This document shows positions 1 to 8,658 of a DNA stretch of 64,000 bases, one piece after another (position 1 is the stretch's first letter; each line of letters begins with the position of its first letter). The translations under genes were made by a program, and so were the position numbers. Under the pieces are notes generated by a model. The model did not search any database, was not told the origin of the DNA, and saw only the letters and a list, made by a program, of their open reading frames with translations. This DNA is from Vibrio hippocampi (GTDB lineage Bacteria; Pseudomonadota; Gammaproteobacteria; Enterobacterales; Vibrionaceae), in assembly GCF_921292975.1 (NCBI RefSeq), contig NZ_CAKLCM010000003.1, forward strand, positions 1,178,001-1,242,000. The letters are read 5' to 3'.

Positions 1-152
1 TGATCATCGTGGTCGAGACCCACAAGTTCAAGGTCATATAAATTAGCATCGTCATCTTGAGGCCAGTTAAAGCTCGGAGGATTGACCATCGCGCTATCAA
101 TGCTAGGTGAAACAAACAGTTGAAAGTCATGGGTTCTTTGTAGTGATAGCAT
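1..152 (-). CDS. Partial CDS, N-terminus of a DUF4962/heparinase II-III-like polysaccharide lyase
   Basis: Fifty codons are visible from an ATG at 152, running off the window edge. An AAGGAG ribosome site lies about 9 bases upstream. The segment SAMVNPPSFNWPQ followed by an acidic stretch and YDLEL resembles the start of DUF4962 domains, which precede heparinase II/III-type lyases of acidic polysaccharides; that assignment is from memory of the family and rests on little sequence. It is the last visible gene of the minus-strand unit with the acetyltransferase, uxuA and the symporter, four bases after the acetyltransferase stop. A role in releasing uronic acids from a polymer would fit these neighbours. 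The catalytic part lies outside the window. Confidence 0.55.
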   Translation of the reverse strand, partial: MLSLQRTHDFQLFVSPSIDSAMVNPPSFNWPQDDDANLYDLELVGLDHDD

Positions 153-156
153 CCGT

Positions 157-705
157 TTACTCCTTATTGTGCCAGTGATACTCACCTGATTCGGCATCAA
201 TACGCCCAACCACTTTGGCAGGTGAACCAGCAACAATGGAATACGGTTCAACGCCACAAGTAACAACAGAATTTGCGCACACCAAAGAACCCCGTCCGAT
301 GGTCACTCCCGGAGTCACCACCACGCCCGTGGTTAACCAAACACCGTTTTCTATGATAACTTTTCCCTTCACGCCACAACTTCGTGCGCTAAAGGATTGA
401 GTCGCTGGGTCAAAAACATGGTTTGAAGCCACCACAGAAACATGAGGACCAATCGCAACCTCTTCACCAATCTCAACGTCACCATTGATGTAACTGTATA
501 AACCGATGTAACTTCGACACCCAATTTGGTTATCACCAATTCGTATGATTGCTCCGGGCGCAACTCTTACGTTCGCATTGGTGAAGCCCAGAATTTGAGC
601 GCGTGTTTCATCGTCTTGTTTGTTATTACTTTGACTGGTGTATAGCGTGAATTTTCGAAATTCTTCATCACTCAGCTCACCACCAAACTTCTCTTGCACT
701 GACAT
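157..705 (-). CDS. Hexapeptide-repeat acyltransferase (maltose/galactoside O-acetyltransferase type)
   Basis: This 182-residue protein belongs to the left-handed beta-helix acyltransferases, which typically transfer acetyl from acetyl-CoA to sugar hydroxyls. Evidence is the run of hexapeptide repeats from about residue 50 to 165 and the closing block GVEPYSIVAGSPAKVVG typical of the LacA/Maa/WcaF group. The His in the ASNHVF segment is the candidate catalytic base. It lies between uxuA and the lyase-like gene in the same direction, so it probably modifies an oligosaccharide or sugar handled by this uronate pathway. The true substrate cannot be read from sequence. No signal peptide is seen, so it is cytoplasmic. 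Confidence 0.8.
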   Translation of the reverse strand: MSVQEKFGGELSDEEFRKFTLYTSQSNNKQDDETRAQILGFTNANVRVAPGAIIRIGDNQIGCRSYIGLYSYINGDVEIGEEVAIGPHVSVVASNHVFDPATQSFSARSCGVKGKVIIENGVWLTTGVVVTPGVTIGRGSLVCANSVVTCGVEPYSIVAGSPAKVVGRIDAESGEYHWHNKE

Positions 706-764
706 ACCGCTACCTGAATAAAAGGAAAGGAAAGCGAGGGACTTCCCTTTCTTGAATTAATAAA

Positions 765-1949
765 TCACTGATTAAAAAAACTCTTACTTAACGCATATTC
801 AACACCACGAATTTCCGCCAAACCTTTGAGTCGACCGATGCATGAATAGCCCGGATTGGTTTGTTTATTCAGATCATCAATAATTTGGTGTCCGTGATCA
901 GGTCTCATCGGGATAGGATCCGCTTTGCCCGCAATACGCCGTCTGTTTTCCTCTTTAAGCAAAGAAAAAATAACACCGTACATATCAACGTCACCGTCTA
1001 AGTGTGCAGCTTCGTAAAAACTGTTCTGGTCAGCTTCCCGTTGAGTCGAACGCAAATGAGTGAAGTAAATCCGTTCGCCAAATGTCTCAATCATTTTGAC
1101 TAAATCATTGTCGCCGCGCACTCCGTATGAACCGGTGCACATGGTGATGCCATTGGTGGCACTCGGCACAGCTTCCGTCAGAAAGGCGATATCTTCAATC
1201 GTCGAAACGATGCGTGGCAGTCCTAAAATAGCGCGCGGTGGATCATCCGGATGAATCGCCAACTTAACGCCATACTCTTCACAAATAGGGGTAATATGTT
1301 GCAGAAAAAACACCAGATGTTGGCGCAGTTTTGCTTCATCAATGGCGTCATATTTTGCTAACTGACATCGAAACTGATCCAACGTGTAGCCTTCTTCCGC
1401 CCCGGGCAGCCCAGCAATAATATTCGACGTCAATTGCTCAAGTTGCTGAATTGACATCGCTTGAAAACGTTCGTGGGCTTTTTCGATGTCTGCTTGACTG
1501 TACTCACTGGCGGCGTTTTCACGTTTTAATATACAAAGATCAAACACCGCAAAGTCAATATGATTAAAACGCAGCGCTTTTGAACCGTCAGGGAGAACAT
1601 ATTCCAAATCCGTGCGAGTCCAATCTAGAACGGGCATAAAGTTATAACAGATGGTGTGAATACCACATTTGGCTAAATTGATAATGGATTGTTTATAGTT
1701 TTCAATCCACGCCAGATAATTACCGGTTTGTGTTTTTATTTCTTCGTGAACAGGAATACTTTCAACCACCTCCCAAGTTAAATCATGACTCTCAATCATG
1801 TGTTTTCTTTCAAGTATTTCATGCTGCTGCCATATATCACCATTTGCTTTGTGATGAAGTGCAGTCACAATACCTGTTGCCCCTGCTTGTCGAATATCGT
1901 TCAAGGTCACAGGATCGTTCGGACCATACCAACGCCATGTTTGTTTCAC
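765..1949 (-). CDS. uxuA: Mannonate dehydratase
   Basis: UxuA (EC 4.2.1.8) dehydrates D-mannonate to 2-keto-3-deoxygluconate, the step after fructuronate reduction in hexuronate catabolism. The 394 residues match the usual family length. The N-terminus [12 protein letters not shown], the internal [14 protein letters not shown], the metal-site region [10 protein letters not shown] and the late RPDHGH segment are all characteristic of this Mn/Fe-dependent TIM-barrel enzyme. It sits 83 bases after the symporter gene and 59 bases before the acetyltransferase gene on the same strand, and is probably co-transcribed from the divergent promoter near 3880. The partner reductase UxuB is encoded divergently at 4022. 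Confidence 0.95.
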   Translation of the reverse strand: MKQTWRWYGPNDPVTLNDIRQAGATGIVTALHHKANGDIWQQHEILERKHMIESHDLTWEVVESIPVHEEIKTQTGNYLAWIENYKQSIINLAKCGIHTICYNFMPVLDWTRTDLEYVLPDGSKALRFNHIDFAVFDLCILKRENAASEYSQADIEKAHERFQAMSIQQLEQLTSNIIAGLPGAEEGYTLDQFRCQLAKYDAIDEAKLRQHLVFFLQHITPICEEYGVKLAIHPDDPPRAILGLPRIVSTIEDIAFLTEAVPSATNGITMCTGSYGVRGDNDLVKMIETFGERIYFTHLRSTQREADQNSFYEAAHLDGDVDMYGVIFSLLKEENRRRIAGKADPIPMRPDHGHQIIDDLNKQTNPGYSCIGRLKGLAEIRGVEYALSKSFFNQ

Positions 1950-2032
1950 AGAACTCTCTCCTCAAAATCAACTCAAATAAGGTGGGCTAATCCGCCCACC
2001 TTGAATAATCTATAAATTCACTGTTCTAATAA

Positions 2033-3805
2033 TCAAACCGTACACGCTTTTAATTCAGCGTCTTTTAATTTACCGGCACGTAGTAACAACCAAGCAATGA
2101 ATCCGACCATCAATGACATCACTACGAATAACATGCGTCCCCACAATGGATTAGGAATTAAGGTCAATATCAACAACGCGACACTGGTAGCTAATAGAAC
2201 ACGACCAAGTAACACATATTGCTGTCTATCTGCTTGGAAACTTTGCACTGTCTCTTCAACAACAATAGGTGTTGATACGTTATTGAAAAACTCATTAATC
2301 TCCTCGGCACGTTGTCCTTGTGGCTCTTTATAGAACAACTGAGTCAACAAGAAGAAACCACCAGTGATAATGATGTGACCCGTCACACCCATGGTGATGG
2401 ATTTCATTTCTGCGAATTCACGTTTTGACAGTGGCTCTGCCAAGTTGAACAAACTTTCGATCATCGGTGCGCTCGTTGAGGCAATGACCGCAGATACACA
2501 GGCACCGACAGCAATCGTCGCCCAACATGCCCAATCGGGTGTTTTCTTGATAAAGAAACATAATAGCGACGGAATAAGAACCGGGAACGCCACTAATGTA
2601 CTGACCATCATCAGTGCGTCGAACAAGCCAAAGTCTTTCAACTTACTCATAAACAGACCGGCGACAATGATCATTAAACCGAAAAACACCGTGGCAACTT
2701 TACTCGCCATCAGAATCGATCTATCCGATTTGTCTTTGGCAAAATAAGGTTCGTATACATTCTTGATAAAGATACCCGCATTTCGGTTCAGCGCTGAATC
2801 CATTGATGACATCGTTGCCGCAAACATTGCTGACATCATCAGACCCACCATGCCGACAGGCATTTCATTGCGAACAAATACAAAATACGTTGCATTGGCG
2901 ATGTCTTTACCTAACACATCCAGTCCCCACGTAGACATATCAGGATAATGTCCGCCCACATACCATGCTGGTAAGAACCAGATAAAAGGACCGAACGCCA
3001 TTAAGCAACAAGCAAGAACCGCCGCTTTTCGAGCATTCTTAGTATCTTTAGCCGCAATGTAACGATAAGAATCGATCATATTGTTGGTACTAAAGAACTG
3101 TTTAATGAAAATACAAATAAACCAACCAACAAATAAGTAGCCGTAGCTGTAACCATCACCGACAAAACCGCGATCAGGTAAGCCTGCTTCCAAAATTGGC
3201 GTGACGCCACCCGCTTTAGTAATCGCAACAATCGTGGCGATAAATGTCACCACTGTGATGATGATCATTTGAATGAAATCTGATGCCACCACCGCCCAGC
3301 TTCCGCCGACTAATGACATAAACAACACCACGCCACCCGCCGCAATAATGGTGGTTTCAATAGGAATGTTGAACACCGCACTGGCAAAAATAGCCAACGC
3401 ATTAAGCCACAATGACGCTTGCAAAACGCTAGATGGTACTGTCGCCCAAGTCACGACCTGTTCGCTCACTCGACCAAAGCGTAGGCGTATACCTTGAATC
3501 GGGCTAATGACTCGCATTTGACGCGCTTTCGCAGCAAAAAAGAGATAGTTACAAAGGTAACCCAGCGCATTGGCAAAAAAGATAACCACGATAGACACGC
3601 CAACATCTAATGCTTTACCCATAACACCGGTAAATGTCATTGCACTCAATGCTTGGAGAAACGCGGTGGAGCCAACCATCCACCACAACATTTTACCGCC
3701 GCCACGGAAGTATTCACTTGTCGAAGAGGTGGCGGATCGAAACATCCACCCCACGACCATCAGGAACACGAAGTATCCCAAAACTATGTATATATCAATA
3801 TTCAT
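2033..3805 (-). CDS. Sodium:solute symporter (SSS family), probable uronate/oligouronide importer
   Basis: A 590-residue polytopic membrane protein of the SSS/SLC5 family, which couples sodium entry to uptake of sugars or organic acids. It has about 13-14 hydrophobic segments. The sodium-site region is in TM1-TM2 (GYFVFLMVVGWMF, then WWMVGSTAFLQALSAMTFTG), with another hallmark in the MFAATMSSMDSALNRNAG helix. It begins the minus-strand unit continued by uxuA, the acetyltransferase and the lyase-like gene. Its promoter region holds the UxuR-like palindrome at 3875. Import of a hexuronate, mannonate or unsaturated oligouronide is inferred from this context; the substrate itself is not visible. 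Confidence 0.9.
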   Translation of the reverse strand: MNIDIYIVLGYFVFLMVVGWMFRSATSSTSEYFRGGGKMLWWMVGSTAFLQALSAMTFTGVMGKALDVGVSIVVIFFANALGYLCNYLFFAAKARQMRVISPIQGIRLRFGRVSEQVVTWATVPSSVLQASLWLNALAIFASAVFNIPIETTIIAAGGVVLFMSLVGGSWAVVASDFIQMIIITVVTFIATIVAITKAGGVTPILEAGLPDRGFVGDGYSYGYLFVGWFICIFIKQFFSTNNMIDSYRYIAAKDTKNARKAAVLACCLMAFGPFIWFLPAWYVGGHYPDMSTWGLDVLGKDIANATYFVFVRNEMPVGMVGLMMSAMFAATMSSMDSALNRNAGIFIKNVYEPYFAKDKSDRSILMASKVATVFFGLMIIVAGLFMSKLKDFGLFDALMMVSTLVAFPVLIPSLLCFFIKKTPDWACWATIAVGACVSAVIASTSAPMIESLFNLAEPLSKREFAEMKSITMGVTGHIIITGGFFLLTQLFYKEPQGQRAEEINEFFNNVSTPIVVEETVQSFQADRQQYVLLGRVLLATSVALLILTLIPNPLWGRMLFVVMSLMVGFIAWLLLRAGKLKDAELKACTV

Positions 3806-3874
3806 TATTCAGCCTTTGTCCACGTTATAGTATTAAAATTCATTCACTTTCATTCTTCCCCATTAGACTGACAG

Positions 3875-3890
3875 AATTGGCATGCCAATT
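3875..3890. promoter_or_regulatory. UxuR/ExuR-type operator, perfect 16-bp palindrome
   Basis: AATTGGCATGCCAATT is a perfect dyad between the divergent symporter (start 3805) and uxuB (start 4022) genes. Its core TTGGCATGCCAA differs at the two central-flank positions from the TTGGTATACCAA core known for UxuR/ExuR-type GntR repressors. A single FCD-type GntR regulator is encoded nearby at 6788-7594. The site would let one repressor control both arms of the uronate island. Confidence 0.7.
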
Positions 3891-4021
3891 GGTTGACCTT
3901 AGTCACAGAATAATAATTGTTAATTTTTAAAGTGTATAAATCATACAAATGAGTGGTATGTTATAGACTAGAAAAGTGGAACTCTGTATGTGTCACGCAC
4001 CTCAGGAAGAATGATATCATT

Positions 4022-5497
4022 ATGAACAAAACCAATATAAAACAATGCATTAAGAACCAGTCCAAAATCATTCATATCGGTTTGGGTGCGTTTCACCGTG
4101 CGCACCAAGCCCTATATACCAGCGAATTAATCGACCAAGAAAAATGCAATTGGTCGATCAATTCGATTAACCTTTTCGGTTCTGTTGAATTGATCACTCA
4201 ACTGCGTGGGCAAAATCATGTCTACGCGGTACTGGAAAGAGGTCCAAACCACAAGCAAGTCAAAATATCCAAATCCATTACCCATTCTCTGCACCCTGCG
4301 TTGGATGGAAAAGAGCCAATATTAGAAGCACTTGCCGATGAGAACACCGCGATTGTCTCTTTAACCATTACCGAAAAGGGATACTGCATCGAACCCAGTT
4401 CCGGTACGCTCGATAGCAACAATCCGTTAATACAACAGGATTTGAAGTCACCATATAGCCCCAACTCAGCCATCGGTTATATCGTCGAGGCACTTAGGTT
4501 AAGAAAACAACATCAACGACCGCCGTTTACAGTGATGTCATGTGACAATATTCAAAGTAATGGCGACGTCGCCCGCCAAGCTATCCTTGGCTATGCCAAA
4601 CTGATTGAACCTGAGCTTTATCAATGGATTAAGGAGCATGTCACGTTCCCAAATACCATGGTTGATAGAATTGTTCCTGCGGTGACCGCTGACACGTTGA
4701 GCTATATTGAAAGTCAATTGGGTTACAGAGATCCTTGCGCCATTGCGTGCGAGCCATTTCGTCAATGGGTCATCGAAGATAATTTCGTTAATGGGCGACC
4801 TGACTGGGATCAAGTGGGGGCGGAATTTGTTGAAGACGTGGTCCCTTATGAACAGATGAAACTGAGAATGCTCAACGGCAGTCACTCATTTTTATCCTAT
4901 TTGGGCTATTTAAGTGGCTATAAATTTATCTCACAAGTCATTGATGATAAGCAATTTCTTAGAGCCGTCCTTGATTTTATGTTAGCGGAGCAAGCGCCTA
5001 CATTGAACTTACCCAAAGAGGTCAATGTTGAGCACTATGCGACGTTATTGGTTGACCGTTTTAGTAACAATAATTTGCAGCATGCGACCTCCCAAATTGC
5101 CACCGATGGTAGCCAAAAGCTGCCGCCAAGATTTTGTGAGTCCCTGATTTATAACCGACGCAATGGGATTCAGACCTATTGGCTTGAGTTGGGCATTGCC
5201 GCTTGGATGAGTTACGTTATCGGCAAAGACGATAATGGGGATGCGATAGAGGTTAACGATCCGCTATCCGCAGTATTTGATAGCATCAAATCTAGCCCTA
5301 CCAGCAACAGAGAGCGCGCGCTAGCATTGATCAACCTTGACTCGATATTCAGTGACTCCATTGTAAACGACACCGAATTGGTTGACCGCATCGTTGACAA
5401 ATTCGTTCGCATCCAAGAATCTGGAGCAAAGGTCACCGTTTACAACATGGTCAATGATATAAAGTTAAAGCCGCTATCATCAAACGAATTATCATGA
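4022..5497 (+). CDS. uxuB: Fructuronate reductase / mannitol dehydrogenase family oxidoreductase
   Basis: A 491-residue polyol-specific long-chain dehydrogenase. UxuB reduces D-fructuronate to D-mannonate with NADH, feeding UxuA. The nucleotide-binding start IHIGLGAFHRAHQ, the TVMSCDNIQSNGD segment and the catalytic region KLRMLNGSHSFLSYLGYL (Lys, Asn and His of the family) are all present. The reading frame is open from 3953, but the ATG at 4022 gives a normal N-terminus and follows AGGAAG. It diverges from the symporter/uxuA unit across a shared promoter with a UxuR-like palindrome. Mannitol or tagaturonate specificity cannot be excluded, but adjacency to uxuA favours fructuronate. Confidence 0.88.
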   Translation: MNKTNIKQCIKNQSKIIHIGLGAFHRAHQALYTSELIDQEKCNWSINSINLFGSVELITQLRGQNHVYAVLERGPNHKQVKISKSITHSLHPALDGKEPILEALADENTAIVSLTITEKGYCIEPSSGTLDSNNPLIQQDLKSPYSPNSAIGYIVEALRLRKQHQRPPFTVMSCDNIQSNGDVARQAILGYAKLIEPELYQWIKEHVTFPNTMVDRIVPAVTADTLSYIESQLGYRDPCAIACEPFRQWVIEDNFVNGRPDWDQVGAEFVEDVVPYEQMKLRMLNGSHSFLSYLGYLSGYKFISQVIDDKQFLRAVLDFMLAEQAPTLNLPKEVNVEHYATLLVDRFSNNNLQHATSQIATDGSQKLPPRFCESLIYNRRNGIQTYWLELGIAAWMSYVIGKDDNGDAIEVNDPLSAVFDSIKSSPTSNRERALALINLDSIFSDSIVNDTELVDRIVDKFVRIQESGAKVTVYNMVNDIKLKPLSSNELS

Positions 5498-6617
5498 AAC
5501 GAATTCCGTTAGACGCATCCCCTGAAACAAATAAACAAGCCGAGAGCACCATGAAATACAAAGACCAATTAGTGCAGTTTAAACAAAATAGAGTCTGGCG
5601 TTCATATAAAGGCGGAAAAGTGCTTGATGACATTGCCGGCGTTGTCCCAGCGCAAGACTCGCATTTTCCGGAAGACTGGATCGCATCAACGACCAAAGCG
5701 GTCAATCCGGGGCGAGAGCATATCGATGAGGGAGAATCCATCGCCCTACTCACCGATCAGAACATGCCTTTTTCCGAGCTGATTGCGTTAGACCCAGACT
5801 ATTTTCTGGGTCGTGATCATGTGGCACAATTTGGCACCAATCCGATGGTATTGGTTAAGTTCTTAGATTCGTCGATTCGACTGCATTTCCAAGCGCACCC
5901 AACAAGAGAATTTTCGCAGCAGTATCTCAACTCAGATGCTGGCAAAGCTGAAGCTTATTACATTCTGAAAGTCAGAGAAGATATCAACGATCCTTATATT
6001 TATTTAGGCTTTCAACACCCACCCCAAAAGGCGCAATTCAACTGAAAAAATGCTTTGAAAAAATACCCGTCAAAGAAGGTCAATGCTATTTCATCCCCGG
6101 CGGTATGCCCCACGCAATTGGTGAAGGCATTCTTATGATCGAAATTATGGAGCCTTCGGACTGGGCGGTACGTTTTGAATTTGAGCGTGGCGGTTATACC
6201 CTTCCAGAACAAGCCCGCTTTATGAAGCGTGACCTCGATTTTTGTCTGGACGTGTTTGATTATTCGCAGCAATCCACCCATGACGTGATCGCTAAAAACA
6301 AGAAAACACCCAAACCGATGCAAACCTACCCTGATGGTTCCTCTAAGTCCATGCTGATCGATGCCTCAACCACCGATCGCTATCGAGTGTGTCGAAGCAA
6401 CGTCACTCGCCATATTGTCAAACAAGAACAGGACTTTTACATCGGTATCGTCACACAAGGTGAATGCACGGTAACGCTGGGGGATAAGCAACTGACATTG
6501 CGTCAATTCGACAAATTTTTCTGTCCTGCGGGGGTTGATTCGATTGAGATTGAAACGATGGAGGGGGTAGAAATTATCGAGTGTTATCCGCCTCTCCCTG
6601 TTTCTCAACCGGCATAG
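5494..6617 (+). pseudogene. Class I mannose-6-phosphate isomerase-like cupin gene, frameshifted
   Basis: Two adjacent frames together encode one metal-dependent cupin isomerase of the mannose-6-phosphate isomerase class. Frame one runs to a TGA at 6043 and carries RVWRSYKGGK, FPEDWIAS and the metal motif RLHFQAHPTREF. The second frame picks up at about 6042 with CFEKIPVKEGQCYFIPGGMPHAIGEG and runs to 6617. The switch is equivalent to losing one base (or a longer deletion not divisible by three) between about 6021 and 6042, beside C4/A4 runs. The ATG at 5494 overlaps the uxuB stop (ATGA), while 5551 has GAGAG upstream and fits the family start better. A sequencing error is possible; otherwise the gene is broken. 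Confidence 0.8.
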
Positions 6618-6627
6618 TTGAACAGTT

Positions 6628-6664
6628 GAATCACTGAATCACTGAATCACTGAATCACTGAATC
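6628..6664. repeat. 8-bp tandem repeat GAATCACT, four copies plus a partial
   Basis: Four perfect head-to-tail copies of GAATCACT begin 11 bases after the isomerase stop codon, followed by a degenerate fifth copy (GAATCTCG). It is noncoding and lies before the terminator hairpin. It is a slippage-prone microsatellite with no evident function. Confidence 0.85.
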
Positions 6665-6696
6665 TCGGCTGCGTCCCGACACCAGCCGTTAAATAA

Positions 6697-6731
6697 CAAA
6701 AAAGGATGTCGCCAAACACGACATCCTTTTT
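6697..6731. terminator. Bidirectional rho-independent terminator
   Basis: The arms AAAAAGGATGTCG and CGACATCCTTTTT enclose a CCAAACA loop. A and T tracts on the two sides allow termination of both the plus-strand uxuB/isomerase unit and the convergent GntR gene. Confidence 0.85.
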
Positions 6732-6787
6732 GCTATTTTGTTTTTATGCTGTTCAATCTTTACAGTTGGTCTGAGATCCAGATCCGG

Positions 6788-7594
6788 CTATTTTTTTTGC
6801 AACACTAACTTTGCAGGGATGGATTCAAACAGATAGCCATCAAACTGAGGATCTTCAAAATCAGATAACTCAAGTAACTTTATTTTGACATTCTCTAAGT
6901 GTTGCCACATCGCATGCTTTGCGGCACTCGGATCTTTGCGCTGCATGGCAAGCAATATCTGTGCATGATCATCCAGCCACTCTTTGCAGTAGTCTTTGTT
7001 TTCAATATGACAATGGAGCTTTTGCCACATGGGGCTGGACTCTCTGCGTTCCCACAACTGCTTAAACATATCCACCAAAATAGAATTTTGGGTCGCTTCT
7101 GCGATATAGAAATGAAACAGTTTGTCGCCAGTAGGTTCTAAATCATCGTCGCTGTTGATTTCATTTTTCTCAATCTCAAGCGCTTCACGCATTCTTGCGA
7201 TGTCTGACGGTGTCGCTTGCACGGCAGCAAACTCCGCAATGGTGCTTTCCAGTAACTGTCGTGCTTGCAACATTTCGAAAGGACCCACATCTTCTTGTCG
7301 GGCAGAGCCTGAACCTGACTGGCTGTGTTTGCTTTGAGGTAAATTGCCTTGAGATAAATCGTCTTGTGGCAAATTGATCACATAAACACCGGAACCTTTT
7401 TTCACGTCCACTAGGTTTTCCAGTTCAAGCATGATGATCGCTTCGCGCACAACCGTCCTACCCACATTTAAACGCTCTGCAATATCGCGTTCAGGAGGTA
7501 AGCGACTGCCGATAGGATACATTCCATCGGAAAGTTCTTGTCTTAAAATTAATCCTATCGTTTGATAAGAGCGTTTGGGTTCGAAGTTTATCAT
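6788..7594 (-). CDS. GntR/FadR-family (FCD domain) transcriptional regulator, UxuR-like
   Basis: The 268-residue protein has an N-terminal winged helix (about residues 8-75), with RDIAERLNVGRTVVREAI as the recognition region. A C-terminal all-helical FCD ligand domain (about 105-250) supplies the metal/ligand histidines (HFYIAEAT, DDHAQIL and the following helix). This is the architecture of UxuR/ExuR, which release DNA on binding fructuronate or related uronates. It stands convergent to the uxuB unit. A sequence TTGTCTAACTA just upstream fits the FadR-type TNGTNNNACNA pattern and suggests autoregulation. Control of the uronate island through the 3875 palindrome is inference. Confidence 0.88.
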   Translation of the reverse strand: MINFEPKRSYQTIGLILRQELSDGMYPIGSRLPPERDIAERLNVGRTVVREAIIMLELENLVDVKKGSGVYVINLPQDDLSQGNLPQSKHSQSGSGSARQEDVGPFEMLQARQLLESTIAEFAAVQATPSDIARMREALEIEKNEINSDDDLEPTGDKLFHFYIAEATQNSILVDMFKQLWERRESSPMWQKLHCHIENKDYCKEWLDDHAQILLAMQRKDPSAAKHAMWQHLENVKIKLLELSDFEDPQFDGYLFESIPAKLVLQKK

Positions 7595-7601
7595 CAGTAA
7601 T

Positions 7602-7612
7602 TTGTCTAACTA
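7602..7612. promoter_or_regulatory. Candidate GntR/FadR-type autoregulatory site
   Basis: TTGTCTAACTA matches the FadR-subfamily consensus TNGTNNNACNA and lies 8 bases upstream of the regulator start codon. The match is short, so confidence is limited. The other bases between here and the IS66 remnant at 7931 show no gene. Confidence 0.4.
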
Positions 7613-7930
7613 ATCGTAATCAACCATATTAACTTTATTGTATTCTGCAATCTAAACAAATTCGAGAAAAACTACAGTGAGCGCACAAACTCGTTAAATA
7701 GTACGGTTTCTATTCAAGTCCCCGACCAACATTAATGAAACGAACCGTAACAAGTCGCAAACTGACTTCCGTCTTATTCGGCTCATCATTGCTTTATTAT
7801 GAAAGTTTGTGCTAACCACTTTGCGTTTTACAAGCAACTCTACGGGAAAATATCTAGCCCTTACCCGTTTTGCCTGCTTTCTCGTCTTGTTCGGTCATCT
7901 CTTGCTTGGTATTTAAGAAGTCATCTCTTA

Positions 7931-8491
7931 TACCAATGCTACTACAGTTGCATGGCTCATGCTCGGCGTAAGTTCATGGACGCGAAAAAGCTGCAAGGTA
8001 AAGGCAAGTCAGGTAAAGCAGACAATGCCTTGGCTAAAATCCAAAAGCTCTATGGGATAGAATCGAGGTTAAAGGGCGCATCGGCAGAGAAGCGAAAAGC
8101 AGAGCGGCAACTGCATGCGAAACCGATACTCGATGAACTCTACGAGTGAATGATGATTCAGCGAGTAATAGAGTCTAGCCCGTTAGGTAAAGCGATAAAA
8201 TACACGCTTGGGCAATGACCGAAGCTCATTCGCTATATCGATGACGGTCACTTATCTATCGACAATAATCGAGCTGAACGGGCAATTAAACCGCTAGTTA
8301 TTGGCAGAAAGAACTGGCTCTTCTCGACCGCACCCAATGGCGCTGATGCGAGCGCGATGCTTTACAGCATCGTCGAGACTGCGAAAGCCAACGACCTTAT
8401 ACTCTACGACCACATGGTTAAGTGCATGAAAGAGCTGGCGAAAGCAGAGCCTGATATCGATGCGCTCCTACCTTGGAACTTCAAACATTAG
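7931..8491 (+). pseudogene. IS66-family transposase (TnpC) remnant
   Basis: The reading frame preserves the C-terminal part of an IS66 transposase: MAHARRKFMDA, then [31 protein letters not shown] and [20 protein letters not shown], ending with LLPWNFKH before TAG at 8489. Two in-frame TGA codons (8147 and 8216) fall exactly where family members have tryptophan (EWL... and QWPKL), so each is a TGG to TGA change. The N-terminal two-thirds and the accessory genes are missing. The right end of the old element probably lies near 8526-8530. Confidence 0.85.
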
Positions 8492-8658
8492 CACTATCGC
8501 ACCGTGGGTTTATGGGGCGGATACGGTTTAAGCAACAAAGCCCACTACTGAGACCCAGTAGCTCGCAATTGATGGTGATACCTTTTAGGTATAAGCAAAA
8601 AGAGAATTCAGTCCCTAATTAGATCATGAAATAATTGAGCTCTAAATAAGGAGGCTTT

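Noticed and set aside
7799..7930. Start of an open frame running into the IS66 remnant
   Set aside because: Its first 44 codons show no transposase similarity and no ribosome site; they are chance sequence upstream of the remnant.
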